Origin: Bacteroidota bacterium
GTDB lineage: Bacteria > Bacteroidota > Ignavibacteria > UBA10030
DNA length: 43,789 nucleotides
NCBI GenBank assembly: GCA_025454835.1
Contig: JALONQ010000021.1
Span: 1-43,789, forward strand
Reading direction: 5' to 3'
Position 1 is the first letter of the stretch. Each line of letters opens with the position of its first letter. Positions 34,201 to 40,846 of the stretch are shown here, piece by piece. The position numbers and the translations under genes are program-made. A model generated the notes under the pieces. The model saw only the letters and a list, made by a program, of their open reading frames with translations, was not told the origin of the DNA and made no database searches.

Positions 34201-34942
34201 GATCACGTCGCTGCCCGTCAAGATCACGATCCATGCAGGCTTCCCGGACCAGAGGCACTACACGATGGCTCCGGAGAAGTACAATTTCCCCGGCCTCGAC
34301 CGGGCCTTCGTGACGGAGAAGATCACGGTGCAGGTGGCCGACAAGTACAGCAACCCTGTGCAGGCTGGTACGGCGGTGTATTTCTACAGCACGCACGGTA
34401 CGATGACGACGGGCGGCGGCTCACCCGGGCTAACCGACGTGAACGGATTCGTCTCACAGACCCTCTACTCGGCCAATCCCTATCCTGAAGGTGCTGATTC
34501 GCTCGCCATCGGCAAGGGCTTCACATACGTCTATTCGCAGACGCTGGGCGATTCCGGCTTGAACGTGATCGACTCGCTTGAGATCCTCTGGACGGGAGCG
34601 CCCATCATCACCCGCACCAGCGGGCCGTTGACGTTCGCTATCGCGGACGGCGGCAGCGACGGTCCTTGGGAGTTCACCGTCGTGGACCGCTTCGGACATC
34701 CGATGTCGAGCGGCACTTCGATCTCGGTGAACGCCACCGATGGCAAGGTGAGCGGGGATGCGGACATCGTCATGCCAGACACAAAATCCACTGGACCCGG
34801 CTTGACGAGCTTCACCGTCGTGCTGAGTGATGGTGACCCTGGCGACTCTGATCCTCCGGCCGCCGTACTCCTGACTGTGATCGTCACGCATCCTGTCTAC
34901 GGTACCTACAAGCGAGTCATTTCCTCAGGAACGATCAACTGA
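28253..34942 (+). CDS. Giant predicted lipoprotein with six ~348-residue repeat units
   Basis: A 2,229-residue protein with GGAGG (28243-28247) 5 bases before the ATG. The N terminus has a lipobox, 'TALLLLVMACQN' (Cys about residue 22), so it is probably lipid-anchored. Residues about 38-130 resemble a carboxypeptidase-regulatory-like beta domain ('IAGTVLRSDNSTGVPGVIVR'). From 137 to the end there are six units starting at residues 137, 484, 832, 1179, 1527 and 1879. Each has three Ig-like parts: one with 'SIRGTG..ES..LTF.V.DSLGNP', one with 'NPVQ.GTA.YF.T..GLI', one with 'DSGSYSF.F.VADANGNPL'. These resemble bacterial Ig-like (Big_1/invasin-type) domains. It probably extends from the cell surface as an adhesin or structural fibre. 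It sits 234 bp after the secretin gene. Exact function unknown. Confidence 0.88.
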   Translation: MKYGRSITRLITALLLLVMACQNPEEEGPGGGTTQRSNIAGTVLRSDNSTGVPGVIVRDITQANKIDTTDALGVFSIPYDLPAGQSYSTTIFGTRPGFGNDSAAVTIVAGRDTSVLLVLVADSTSPPTTAGSTSGQPASIVLVGTDVNSISIRGTGVNESALLTFEVRDSLGNPVLGGSGPIVRFSLLGAPGGGEYLYPDSGRVSGTSGRVSTRLNSGTRPGVIQVVATTRNDSVLSSPARVTIASGPPYGPNASISRKDANLPGLLYDNERTTISVLLGDRYQNPVPAGTAVYFTTTGGIIQPTAYTDADGGASVELITANPRPAGGVAIIYARTIGDTAARRADSLIQLQIPVVFSGTTLIIAPTAAFAVPDSGSYSFAYQVQDANGNPLVAGTTIKVSLSGPGASELEAQGDVDVTMRDTDDPTKTDFNATIVDKTRGGTGGSFTVTIEVKGRNGDATHTFAGLALSTGGGASVPGSTSIPRSISLNTISARTLSVKGTGANESTRLTFVVRDSLGNPVGNPLDPTVKAYVTFSINPSTGLGGAFVLPTGDSTDVNGQVGVTFNSGSQAGVVQVVATTLTGAGPITASPVQLTIQGGLPTQSRFITSLDRVNMPGLLKPGPVGTITVQAADEFGNAVQTGTAIYFSTSLGLIKASATTDDAGRATAQLSGGVDGASNGAGYVTVQTLGKVGEVVRDSLPFLFTGPVQILNKPSAGFSIDDAGAYNFSFRVADINGNPPSSGTTVTVTAEGEGAGGLTVTTGGTLTFPDTRDSMRTFYTVSVRDKEVGGPSGPVTFTINVAGENGNETYSFTGQVLGAGQTAGTVAARRPATLELVSNSNPSVSIRGTGSRESSTLTFAVKDSLGQPINAGGRALVTFALAPAGGLGGGEFLSTTGDSTDDNGIISVTFSAGTRAGVLQVVAKTTAPGRPDTIFSSPVRLTISGGLPSASRVVATLSRINIPGLVKTGPLATVSVQAGDQFNNPVQSGTAFYFTTGLGLIQATATTNDNGQASVQLSGGVVGSPAPSDTVTVQTVGVGGASIVKKLPFIFTGAPLITGLPAPGFTIADSGSYSFTFTVADANGNPLSAGSTVQVTVEGDGSGGLDLAGDVSRTLPDTRNASFTSFSVTAQDKDRGGPSGLVRFKISVTGENGTAEATLAGSQLTTGQSATGPASRYVATLELESISRSNLSIRGTGAAEVSTLTFSAKDSTGIALDKNNRAFVQFSLLPLGGLGGGEFLSVTADSTNDNGRVSVTINAGTKSGVLQVRARTTALTRPDTVFSSPVRLTISGGLPDSQRVVVGLSRVNMPGLIQSGPIGTVSVQAGDKHNNPAQTGTAFYFTTNLGLIQANASTNDAGQATAQLSGGVVGASTGAGTITVQTVGENGTSIVKTLPFLFTGATQITNTPASGFTISDSGTYSFSFRVADANGNPLVQGSTIQVTAEGPGAGGIALSGDFSRIMPDTRDTSLRTFNVTATDQSSGGPSGAVVFRISVTSQNGDGTYSWNGAQLAAGQSPSAAGGSGYAGSIELVNAQPLSRILSVRGTGSNETATLTFVVKDSLGNPVDASHAATVTFSVMGGPGGGESLFPTSVQTSSSGVVSTVLSSGTKAGVVQIRAEITIGATTIRSAPVVFTIHGGLPVLSGMTVWTSAQNYSFYVPEGTEVGRIFARFGDRYGNPVQPNTAVYFKTNGGVITAAGFTTETGLAQATLYGGEPFPPGGIDTVTISTVDESGTSISKLVTFVFSRGPVVTVPSVPTDTITILDGGFIDLDYVVADAIGNPLAQGNNVAVSVSSLSGASAGVSTSGDVSFVTSDARLVAATKRRVRLADNTPNGGVSGLFEVTITVNGPNGSTSKKIYGNLGAPQAITPPSPTVKNPAQIAFIGVSSPDIFVSGVGALENSVITYEVRDSLGNAIEATPRSFVNFSLTFFPNTWVPGGTSPFLIPGSDSTDNSGRARVSLSSGSRAGVVQIVARTVVGVSTITSLPVKITIHAGFPDQRHYTMAPEKYNFPGLDRAFVTEKITVQVADKYSNPVQAGTAVYFYSTHGTMTTGGGSPGLTDVNGFVSQTLYSANPYPEGADSLAIGKGFTYVYSQTLGDSGLNVIDSLEILWTGAPIITRTSGPLTFAIADGGSDGPWEFTVVDRFGHPMSSGTSISVNATDGKVSGDADIVMPDTKSTGPGLTSFTVVLSDGDPGDSDPPAAVLLTVIVTHPVYGTYKRVISSGTIN
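28661..34942 (+). repeat. Six tandem coding repeats of ~1,044 bp
   Basis: Unit starts are at 28661, 29702, 30746, 31787, 32831 and 33887, giving spacings of 1041, 1044, 1041, 1044 and 1056 bp. Units 2-4 are the most alike; for example 'GTAFYFTTGLGLIQA' in unit 3 and 'GTAFYFTTNLGLIQA' in unit 4. Units 1, 5 and 6 have diverged more. The pattern suggests internal duplication with continued exchange in the middle. Confidence 0.88.
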
Positions 34943-34964
34943 CGTGCTTGCGGTGATCCTTCAA

Positions 34965-35004
34965 CAGGCCCCGTTCTCGCAAGAGGATGGGGCCTGCGGT
35001 TTTC
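34965..35004 (+). terminator. Intrinsic terminator after the giant lipoprotein gene
   Basis: CAGGCCCC (34965-34972) pairs with GGGGCCTG (34989-34996). The interior can add a CTC-GCAA-GAG hairpin. CGGTTTTCT follows. It lies 23 bp after the stop codon. Confidence 0.8.
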
Positions 35005-35081
35005 TGGGGAGAACAAATGCAGGGTGGAAGGTTGGAGGAGGAAGGAGGTATGGAGGGAACAACGGGAAACCGGCGGGAGGC

Positions 35082-35140
35082 CAGAAGCCAGAGGCCAGAA
35101 GTCAGTGATCAGTAATCAGTGATCAGTGACCAGTGAGCAG
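35082..35140. repeat. Degenerate heptamer array C (CAGNNNN units)
   Basis: Eight 7-bp units in register: CAGAAGC, CAGAGGC, CAGAAGT, CAGTGAT, CAGTAAT, CAGTGAT, CAGTGAC, CAGTGAG, then a final CAG. The unit type equals that of array B at 18727, more than 16 kb away. It lies in the spacer between the lipoprotein terminator and the SDR gene. Confidence 0.85.
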
Positions 35141-35154
35141 CGGGGCAACTTCTG

Positions 35155-35231
35155 GACTTGAGACCTGGAACTTGGGACTTGGGACCTGGGACTTGGGACT
35201 TGCAACTCACACCTCACACCTCACACCTCAC
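35155..35231. repeat. Degenerate heptamer array D (RACYTGG, then ACCTCAC units)
   Basis: Eleven 7-bp units: GACTTGA, GACCTGG, AACTTGG, GACTTGG, GACCTGG, GACTTGG, GACTTGC, AACTCAC, then ACCTCAC three times. The period stays at seven while the unit changes in mid-array. The last unit overlaps the stop codon of the minus-strand SDR gene (35228-35230). Confidence 0.85.
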
Positions 35232-36235
35232 AACATTCCTTCTTCCCGAAACCACTCCACGGTTTCCCGTACCGTTTGCCGCAACGAACGCGCTTCGTAG
35301 CCCAGTTCAAGAGCCGCCTTCTCCGATGAATACCGCCGGTGTCGTCCGGTGCCCGAGACCAGCTCACGCGTGATCCACGGCTTCACGCGGAGGACCGCCG
35401 CCACCGACTCGACGGTCGCTGCGATCGCGCGTACCATCAAGGCCGGGACGATGAACTTCGGCGCCACACCGCCGGTCTCCTCGGCCACGACCTGAAAGAT
35501 CTCGGCGAACGTCCGGTTTTCTCCGGCCAGGATGTACCGTTCTCCTATCCGTCCCTGCCGAGCCGCCGCGATGTGACCGTTCACGACGTCGTTTGCCGAT
35601 ACGATGTTCGATCCGCCCCTGGTCGCATAGAAGATCCGCCGACGCGCGACGTCTCGCACGATGCGTCCACCGTGGATCCGGTGGTCGTGCGGACCCATGA
35701 TCACGGCTGGATTCACGACCACCCCCGGAAGCCCTGACCGCACTGCTTTCAGAACGATCTGCTCCGACATCCACTTGCTCATTCGATAGCCCACAGGCCG
35801 ACGCCCCGGAACGAAGGGCGTCTCTTCGGTCATCACGGCATCGCCCGGGTCCGGACCGATCGTGGCGATGGAACTCGTGTGCACGAACCGCTCGACGCTC
35901 TGTCGGATGGCGGCATCGACGACCGTCTGCGTCCCTCCGACGTTGATCGCAAACATCAGGTCCCGTTCCCGTGGCCAGTGTGAGATGATCGCGGCGGTGT
36001 GAAACACGGCATCGCAGCCCTTCATTGCCTGCCGAACCGCGCCAGGGTCGCGTACATCTCCACGGATCATCTCAGCCTCGGCGCCCCGCAGCGCCCGGTC
36101 GTCCGTTCCCCGCGTCAGGACGCGAACGAGCACACCCCGCCGAAGCAGAGCGTGTACAAGATTGGAGCCGACGAGGCCGGTTCCGCCGGTGACAAGAGCC
36201 GTTCTCACAGAGAACTGGGGAGAAATGCGCAACAC
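35228..36235 (-). CDS. Extended SDR: NAD-dependent epimerase/dehydratase family protein
   Basis: A 335-residue extended short-chain dehydrogenase. The Rossmann motif is 'TGGTGLVGSNLV' (residues 16-27), the NAD-binding region continues with 'GDVRD' and 'VFHTAAI', and the catalytic pair is Y150/K154 in 'YRMSK' with S121/S122 upstream. 'INVGGTQTVVDAA' and 'VNPAVIMGPHD' are typical of the dihydroflavonol-4-reductase/HpnA-like branch. The substrate is unknown; nucleotide-sugar epimerase or ketone/alcohol reductase are both possible. The start is GTG 36235; a GTG nine codons later (36208) would also work, and neither has a clear ribosome site. It lies 55 bp downstream of the GT-C/repeat gene and is probably the last gene of a minus-strand operon. 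Confidence 0.88.
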   Translation of the reverse strand: MLRISPQFSVRTALVTGGTGLVGSNLVHALLRRGVLVRVLTRGTDDRALRGAEAEMIRGDVRDPGAVRQAMKGCDAVFHTAAIISHWPRERDLMFAINVGGTQTVVDAAIRQSVERFVHTSSIATIGPDPGDAVMTEETPFVPGRRPVGYRMSKWMSEQIVLKAVRSGLPGVVVNPAVIMGPHDHRIHGGRIVRDVARRRIFYATRGGSNIVSANDVVNGHIAAARQGRIGERYILAGENRTFAEIFQVVAEETGGVAPKFIVPALMVRAIAATVESVAAVLRVKPWITRELVSGTGRHRRYSSEKAALELGYEARSLRQTVRETVEWFREEGML

Positions 36236-36290
36236 TCAGCACGAAACAAGCACAACGAGTCAACAAACAGCGCATCCCGAAGCCGATGAC

Positions 36291-38663
36291 TCAAGAAGGG
36301 GCTTGATAGCGCTGACCGCCGGCCGTGCGTCCGGTACCGTTCAAGATCTCGGCCGTGCGTCGGCGGGCCTCGGCGGGCGCGGCGAGCCAAGCCCGATCGA
36401 CCATGTCAAGCGCTTCTTCCGGCAGTCCGATCGCTTCATACGTCCTGGAGATCTCAAGTTCCAGGCCGGCTCGACGCACACGGCTGGCCGTGCGACTCAT
36501 GACGTGCGTGAGAGAGTCGATCGCGGTGAAGCCGAGGACGACAGGATTGGCCGCATCGAGTTCTCGCAGGCTGGCAAGGTCCCTCCGGGCCCTTATCGAA
36601 TCGCCCGTCTGAAATCGATAGTGCATGCTCCACAGGAGCGATTCGAAGTGCCGGTCGTCGACGCGCAGCGCAGAATCGGCAAACGCCATCGCTTGGCGGT
36701 GGTATCCCAGATCCCATGCCATGCGACTGGCCTGGAAGAACCAGTGTGCCCGGTCGGTCCCGGCAGGTCCGTTGCTCGCACCGTCCAACGCTTGTGCCAG
36801 TGACAACAAGACCCGCCCAGGAGGCGTGTACGACGTTGACCGGGGCGTCGAGAACAAACGTTGCTGAGCCGCGATCGCGTTGTGTACGGAGCCGCTCAGC
36901 GCCGCCGAGGTCACGCGTTGGAAGGCGATCTCGACGTTGATCGGGTCCAGCGCCTGGGCGAGTGCGAGAACGGAGTCGGCCTCATGGTAGCGCGCGGCGT
37001 GGATATTCCGGCGTCCTTCATGGAGCAGGCTGAGCACGCCATCCAGCTGGTCAGACTGGAACGGCCGAGCTTCCAACCCTTCACGCAGCCGAGATCGGAC
37101 GCGATACGCGGTCAACCAACCGGCGGTGGCGATGGTGTCGTACTGGAATCGTCGCGACTCCACGATCTGGATCTCGTGCGAGCGGATGCCGGAGCGCACC
37201 TGCTGTACGAGGAGCACCCGCACGTCATGCTCGCGCAACATCGATTCGAACATCGGCAGCGGCACGGCCCGATTCACCTCGAGTACTTTTCGGCCCTCCA
37301 CGAACGGTACGATCTCCTTCGACGCGCTCGCAACAACGATCTCCGGCGGCGTGGCCCGGCTGAGGGCTTCTCCCGCGAGTTCCCAGGGCGTGGCATAGTA
37401 TCCAGCGGACCGGAAGGCTGCCGCACCGGCGCGATGGGCGTCGACGGAAGCGCGATATCGCTGATTCGAAGCGACGAGCTCCAGCACGGCGGAGAGGTTC
37501 AGCAGTGCCAGGATGCCGACGGCGGAACCCACGATGAGGGATTTTCCACGCGGCAGGCTTCGTACCACGCGTTCAAGCCCGACGGCCAGCCAGATCAGGA
37601 CGAACGGCATCGCCGGAAGAAAGAACCGGATATCCTGCAGGGGATAGAGAAGGATGATGCCGGCGTAGAAGGCCACGAAGAGGATGCGAACCGCCGCCGT
37701 TGGCGATGTGCGTGCGTCGGTCCAGAGCCCAACGAGGACCAAAGGAAGGAACAGCAGTCCCGTCCACCCTTTGACGGCATTCAGCACGAACACGATGCCC
37801 ACGAAAACGTCCGAAGCGTCGCGAATGAGGTTGAGAGGGAACGGGACCAGGATCATGCCGCTCAGCTCGAATTGATACGAGCGGAGGTTGATGATGAAGC
37901 GCTGAAGCCATTCCTGCCAGATCGGCGCCGACGATGGCGTGACGAAGTGCTCGAAGACGAACTGGATGTTGGTGGCTTGCGACGACTCCGGTACGCCGAC
38001 CCACACCATATTTCGTAGCGTCCAGATCCCCAGCGTCCCGGCCGCCGCGAGGCCGATGGCGAGGGCCAGCCGATGCCGGCGGCGAAGGAGCGCGTCCACG
38101 ACAAACGCGCCGACGACGGCGACGCTGATCTCGCGCAGCAGCGGAAGGGCTGACAAGGTGGCGAGGAGGCCGGCGGTGGCGATCGGCGTGAGCGGATCGC
38201 GCTGATCGCGTTCCCGAAGCCACAGGGCAAGGAACAGCAGCAAGAAGAAGGGAGCTTCGGACAGCGCCTCCGTGAACATGACGAGGGTCAGAGGCGTGAT
38301 TCCGAAGAGCCATGTGAGGAGATGGGCGGTCTTCGGCGGGAGCCAGGTGCGGAGCCACTGGAGGAACAATGCGAGTGCGCCAAGCCCGTACAGCAGTGTC
38401 AGCACTTTCGCGGCGAAGAGCGAACCCGATGCGAACCATTGCGACGGCACGATCAGGACAGGATAGAAGGGTGCGTTGACGACGTAGGCTTCGGGCACTG
38501 GCTGGGTCGCGTCATTCCAGCCCAGGCCGCGACTGAGGCTCTCGGCCCAGATCACATAACGCGTCGAATCGGTGTAGAGCGAGAGGTCGTTGAGCCGCAG
38601 CCATCCGGCGACCGCAAACAGCGTCAACAGGAGGACGAGCGATAGGCGTTCTGAACGGGTCAT
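36291..38663 (-). CDS. GT-C-like polytopic membrane protein with C-terminal TPR-like region, second copy
   Basis: A 790-residue paralogue of the protein at 13814-16273. The N terminus 'SLVLLLTLFAVAGWLRLNDL' is TM1. It is followed by 'LYTDSTRYVIWAESLSRG', matching 'LYTPDSARYLIWAQSLSR' in the other copy, and by 'YVVNAPFYPVLIVPSQWF'. About ten TM segments occupy the first 400 residues. The remaining part is soluble, with helical repeats ('RYHEADSVLALAQALDP', 'GYHRQAMAFADSALRVD') that look like TPRs. A GT-C glycosyltransferase acting on a polyprenyl-linked sugar is plausible; no acceptor can be read. The ATG overlaps the stop of the uracil-DNA glycosylase gene (ATGA), implying co-translation. Confidence 0.75.
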   Translation of the reverse strand: MTRSERLSLVLLLTLFAVAGWLRLNDLSLYTDSTRYVIWAESLSRGLGWNDATQPVPEAYVVNAPFYPVLIVPSQWFASGSLFAAKVLTLLYGLGALALFLQWLRTWLPPKTAHLLTWLFGITPLTLVMFTEALSEAPFFLLLFLALWLRERDQRDPLTPIATAGLLATLSALPLLREISVAVVGAFVVDALLRRRHRLALAIGLAAAGTLGIWTLRNMVWVGVPESSQATNIQFVFEHFVTPSSAPIWQEWLQRFIINLRSYQFELSGMILVPFPLNLIRDASDVFVGIVFVLNAVKGWTGLLFLPLVLVGLWTDARTSPTAAVRILFVAFYAGIILLYPLQDIRFFLPAMPFVLIWLAVGLERVVRSLPRGKSLIVGSAVGILALLNLSAVLELVASNQRYRASVDAHRAGAAAFRSAGYYATPWELAGEALSRATPPEIVVASASKEIVPFVEGRKVLEVNRAVPLPMFESMLREHDVRVLLVQQVRSGIRSHEIQIVESRRFQYDTIATAGWLTAYRVRSRLREGLEARPFQSDQLDGVLSLLHEGRRNIHAARYHEADSVLALAQALDPINVEIAFQRVTSAALSGSVHNAIAAQQRLFSTPRSTSYTPPGRVLLSLAQALDGASNGPAGTDRAHWFFQASRMAWDLGYHRQAMAFADSALRVDDRHFESLLWSMHYRFQTGDSIRARRDLASLRELDAANPVVLGFTAIDSLTHVMSRTASRVRRAGLELEISRTYEAIGLPEEALDMVDRAWLAAPAEARRRTAEILNGTGRTAGGQRYQAPS

Positions 38664-39430
38664 GAGCGGTCGAGGATGGTGCGGATCCGGCGAAAGATCG
38701 CGTGGAACATCGGACGCGTCAGCCGGCCGGTGAAGGTGTTCTGCTGGCTGGGATGGTACGAGCCCATCAGGATGAGGCCGTTCTCGAGCGTGACCGACGC
38801 GCCGTGTGAGAATTGCGGTGATCGCCGGCGAGCTTGGTCAGTTGACCGTCGACGCAGTGTCGCGAGCTTGTCGAGCGGGCCCTCGATCATCGGAGTCCTT
38901 GCGACATGCGAGGATAGGGGCTGATCGAGAACGGTCGCGGCCGCGTCAAATCCGATCTTTCCCAATCCAAGGATGATCTGGACGTGTGGCAGATGCCCGA
39001 CCTCCCATTCGAAGAAGGGCCGGCAGGCGGCCATCTCCTCTTTCGTGGGCTTGTTGTCTGGAGGTGCGCAGCGGCAGGCGGCCGTAACAAAGCAGCCCTG
39101 GAGGCGAAGGCCGTCATTCCGGTCAATGGATGTCGGCTGGTTGGCGAATCCGAAGCGATGCAGCGCTTCATACAACCAATCGCCGCTCCGGTCGCCGGTG
39201 AACATACGGCCAGTGCGGTTGGCGCCATGGGCGGCGGGTGCGAGACCCACGATGAGCAGGCGTGCGCTGCTGTCGCCGGACCCGGGGACAGGGCGTCCCC
39301 AGTACTCCTCCTCGGCGAAACGCCGGGTCCTGTGCGCTGCGACGCTTTCACGCCAGGCTACGAGCCGGGGACATCGACGGCAGGAGGTGAGCGCGGCGTT
39401 GTGCCGACGCCAGGGAGCCGAGGCGATCAC
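38660..39430 (-). CDS. Type 5 uracil-DNA glycosylase (UdgB family)
   Basis: A 256-residue uracil-DNA glycosylase that removes uracil (and related lesions) from DNA in base-excision repair. The type 5 active-site block 'GLAPAAHGANRTGRMFTG' spans about residues 62-79; it lacks the catalytic Asp/Asn of family 1, as is known for this class. 'GSYHPSQQNTFTGRL' near the C terminus is the leucine-loop/His motif. Four cysteines fit a 4Fe-4S cluster: C17 and C20 ('CRRC'), C121 and C136. The start is GTG 39430, overlapping the stop of the alpha/beta hydrolase gene (GTGA). The stop overlaps the next gene too, so three genes are translationally chained. Confidence 0.92.
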   Translation of the reverse strand: MIASAPWRRHNAALTSCRRCPRLVAWRESVAAHRTRRFAEEEYWGRPVPGSGDSSARLLIVGLAPAAHGANRTGRMFTGDRSGDWLYEALHRFGFANQPTSIDRNDGLRLQGCFVTAACRCAPPDNKPTKEEMAACRPFFEWEVGHLPHVQIILGLGKIGFDAAATVLDQPLSSHVARTPMIEGPLDKLATLRRRSTDQARRRSPQFSHGASVTLENGLILMGSYHPSQQNTFTGRLTRPMFHAIFRRIRTILDRS

Positions 39431-40224
39431 ACCTGTTTCAGGAAGGCCACGAGGGCCTCGTTGAAGGCAGCCTCGTTCTCGATGTTCGCCAGATGACCGG
39501 CGCCCGGAATGACGATCAGCTTCGAGTCTTTGATGGCCTTGTGCATGGCCTCCGAGGCCGCCGGAGGCGTCAGCGTATCGTGCTCTCCGACCATGATCAG
39601 TGTGGGCACAGCGATCTTCGCGAGAGACGAGGTCGTATCGGTACGGGCGGCGAGCGCCACCAGTGTCCCGGCGATGCCCAGCTGTGTGTTGCTCCGGATG
39701 ATCGACTTGATGAACTCGACCGCCTGGGGCTGGGCGGACATGTTCTGAGGGGCAAAGACCGCTTTGACGAAAGTTTCCGCGAAAGCCGGGACGCCGTCGC
39801 GCTTGACGGTCAAGATCGACGCGGAGCGTTTCACCTTGGCCTCGTTGCCATCAGCCTCGCTGCGCGTATCGGCCAGGACGAGCGCGCGCACACGCTCCGG
39901 GAAGCGCTCGACCGCGCGTAAGGCAACGTAGCCTCCCATCGAAAGTCCGCACAGCACGGCCTTGTCGATCACCAGGTGATCAAGCAGCGCGATGAGGTCA
40001 TCGACCAGGAATTCGATGGTGTACTGGCCGTCGGCGACCTGGCTTTCGCCGTGGCCTCGCAGGTCGTAGCTGATGGCGCGGATGCCGTGGGGCAGCGCCC
40101 GCATCTGCGCATCCCACATCCGATGATTGAACGGGAATCCGTGGATGAACACCACGGGGAGCCCGGCGGGCGTTCCACGCTCGAGATAGTTGATCGTGAC
40201 ACCACTCGGTAAATAGACCTTCAT
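39427..40224 (-). CDS. Alpha/beta hydrolase
   Basis: A 265-residue alpha/beta-hydrolase with an oxyanion segment 'VVFIHGFPFNHRMWDAQ', nucleophile elbow 'GLSMGG' (S95), acid in 'MVGEHDTLTPP' and catalytic His in 'IPGAGHLANIE'. 'YDLRGHGES' is typical of the branch that includes 3-oxoadipate enol-lactonase and non-haem haloperoxidase-like esterases. No signal peptide, so it is cytoplasmic. GGAGG precedes the ATG on the minus strand. It is the first of the overlapping chain hydrolase-UDG-GT-C and starts 36 bp after the hemerythrin gene stop. Substrate unknown; no aromatic degradation genes are nearby. Confidence 0.9.
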   Translation of the reverse strand: MKVYLPSGVTINYLERGTPAGLPVVFIHGFPFNHRMWDAQMRALPHGIRAISYDLRGHGESQVADGQYTIEFLVDDLIALLDHLVIDKAVLCGLSMGGYVALRAVERFPERVRALVLADTRSEADGNEAKVKRSASILTVKRDGVPAFAETFVKAVFAPQNMSAQPQAVEFIKSIIRSNTQLGIAGTLVALAARTDTTSSLAKIAVPTLIMVGEHDTLTPPAASEAMHKAIKDSKLIVIPGAGHLANIENEAAFNEALVAFLKQV

Positions 40225-40260
40225 GGCAACCTCCGATTCTTGGACCGTTGACGATGTGGG

Positions 40261-40719
40261 TCAGGCGTAGTAGCGTTCGATAGCAGCCTGGGCCGTCTGC
40301 AGTTCCGCCGGCGGGACCTGTGCCTCGAGGAGGGGGAAGAGCTTCCGGTCCTCGAGCCGGATGTGTTCTTCGAGCAACCGTCCCAGGCTCTGGAGCACCG
40401 GGCGTCGGTCCGCCGGCGGATCGGACCTCAGCCCGTTGACGATCGAAGCGATCTGGCGATGTTGGTCGGTCAGATGATCGATCAGGGCGACGGCGTCACG
40501 GATGTCGCGTCCCAAAGCGAAGACCTGTTCCTCTTCGACGGTAAAGTGGCGCGTCAGATGCTGGTCGTAGAAGGCCAGCACGTACTCCGTCTGCAACACC
40601 GGGTCGTGCGACCAGAGCTTCAGCTCGGCGCGGTCTCCCTGCTGAAGACGGATGGCCAGCAGGAGACCGTCGTGATGGTCACGAGCGACGGGGACGAGGG
40701 CTGGATGTCGTTTGGCCAT
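40261..40719 (-). CDS. Hemerythrin HHE domain protein
   Basis: A 152-residue four-helix protein. The metal-ligand pattern of the HHE family is visible: 'VPVARDHHDGLLLAIRLQQG' in the first helix, 'HLTRHFTVEEEQVF' in the second, 'LIDHLTDQHRQIASIVNG' in the third and 'LGRLLEEHIRLEDRKLFPLL' in the fourth. Such proteins bind a di-iron centre and are linked to oxygen or nitric-oxide sensing, iron storage or damage repair. No extra domain is attached. It lies between citrate synthase and the alpha/beta hydrolase on the same strand, separated from citrate synthase by a large inverted repeat. Confidence 0.88.
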   Translation of the reverse strand: MAKRHPALVPVARDHHDGLLLAIRLQQGDRAELKLWSHDPVLQTEYVLAFYDQHLTRHFTVEEEQVFALGRDIRDAVALIDHLTDQHRQIASIVNGLRSDPPADRRPVLQSLGRLLEEHIRLEDRKLFPLLEAQVPPAELQTAQAAIERYYA

Positions 40720-40737
40720 GCGATGAAAAAGCCGTTA

Positions 40738-40835
40738 CACGGAGATCCACAGAGGTCGCACAGAGTTCCACAGCGAAAGTACGTGGTTACGATCCTTCTC
40801 GGTGGACCTCTGTCAAAGCTCTGTGGAATTCTGTG
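40738..40835. repeat. Imperfect inverted repeat with ~10-bp internal units
   Basis: The left arm (40738-40769) contains the units CACGGAGATC, CACAGAGGTCG, CACAGAGTTC. The right arm (40804-40835) is its imperfect reverse complement; I count about 24 of 32 positions matching. The 34-bp middle is unrelated. It lies just after the citrate synthase stop and could act as its terminator or mRNA end. Similar CACAGAGAT units recur near 43550. Confidence 0.65.
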
Positions 40836-40846
40836 TCATGGTTCTC

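Noticed and set aside
28874-34396. Several long minus-strand frames opposite the giant lipoprotein (up to 449 codons)
   Set aside because: They are antisense shadows of a repetitive GC-rich gene, recur once per repeat unit and are Arg/His-rich without motifs.
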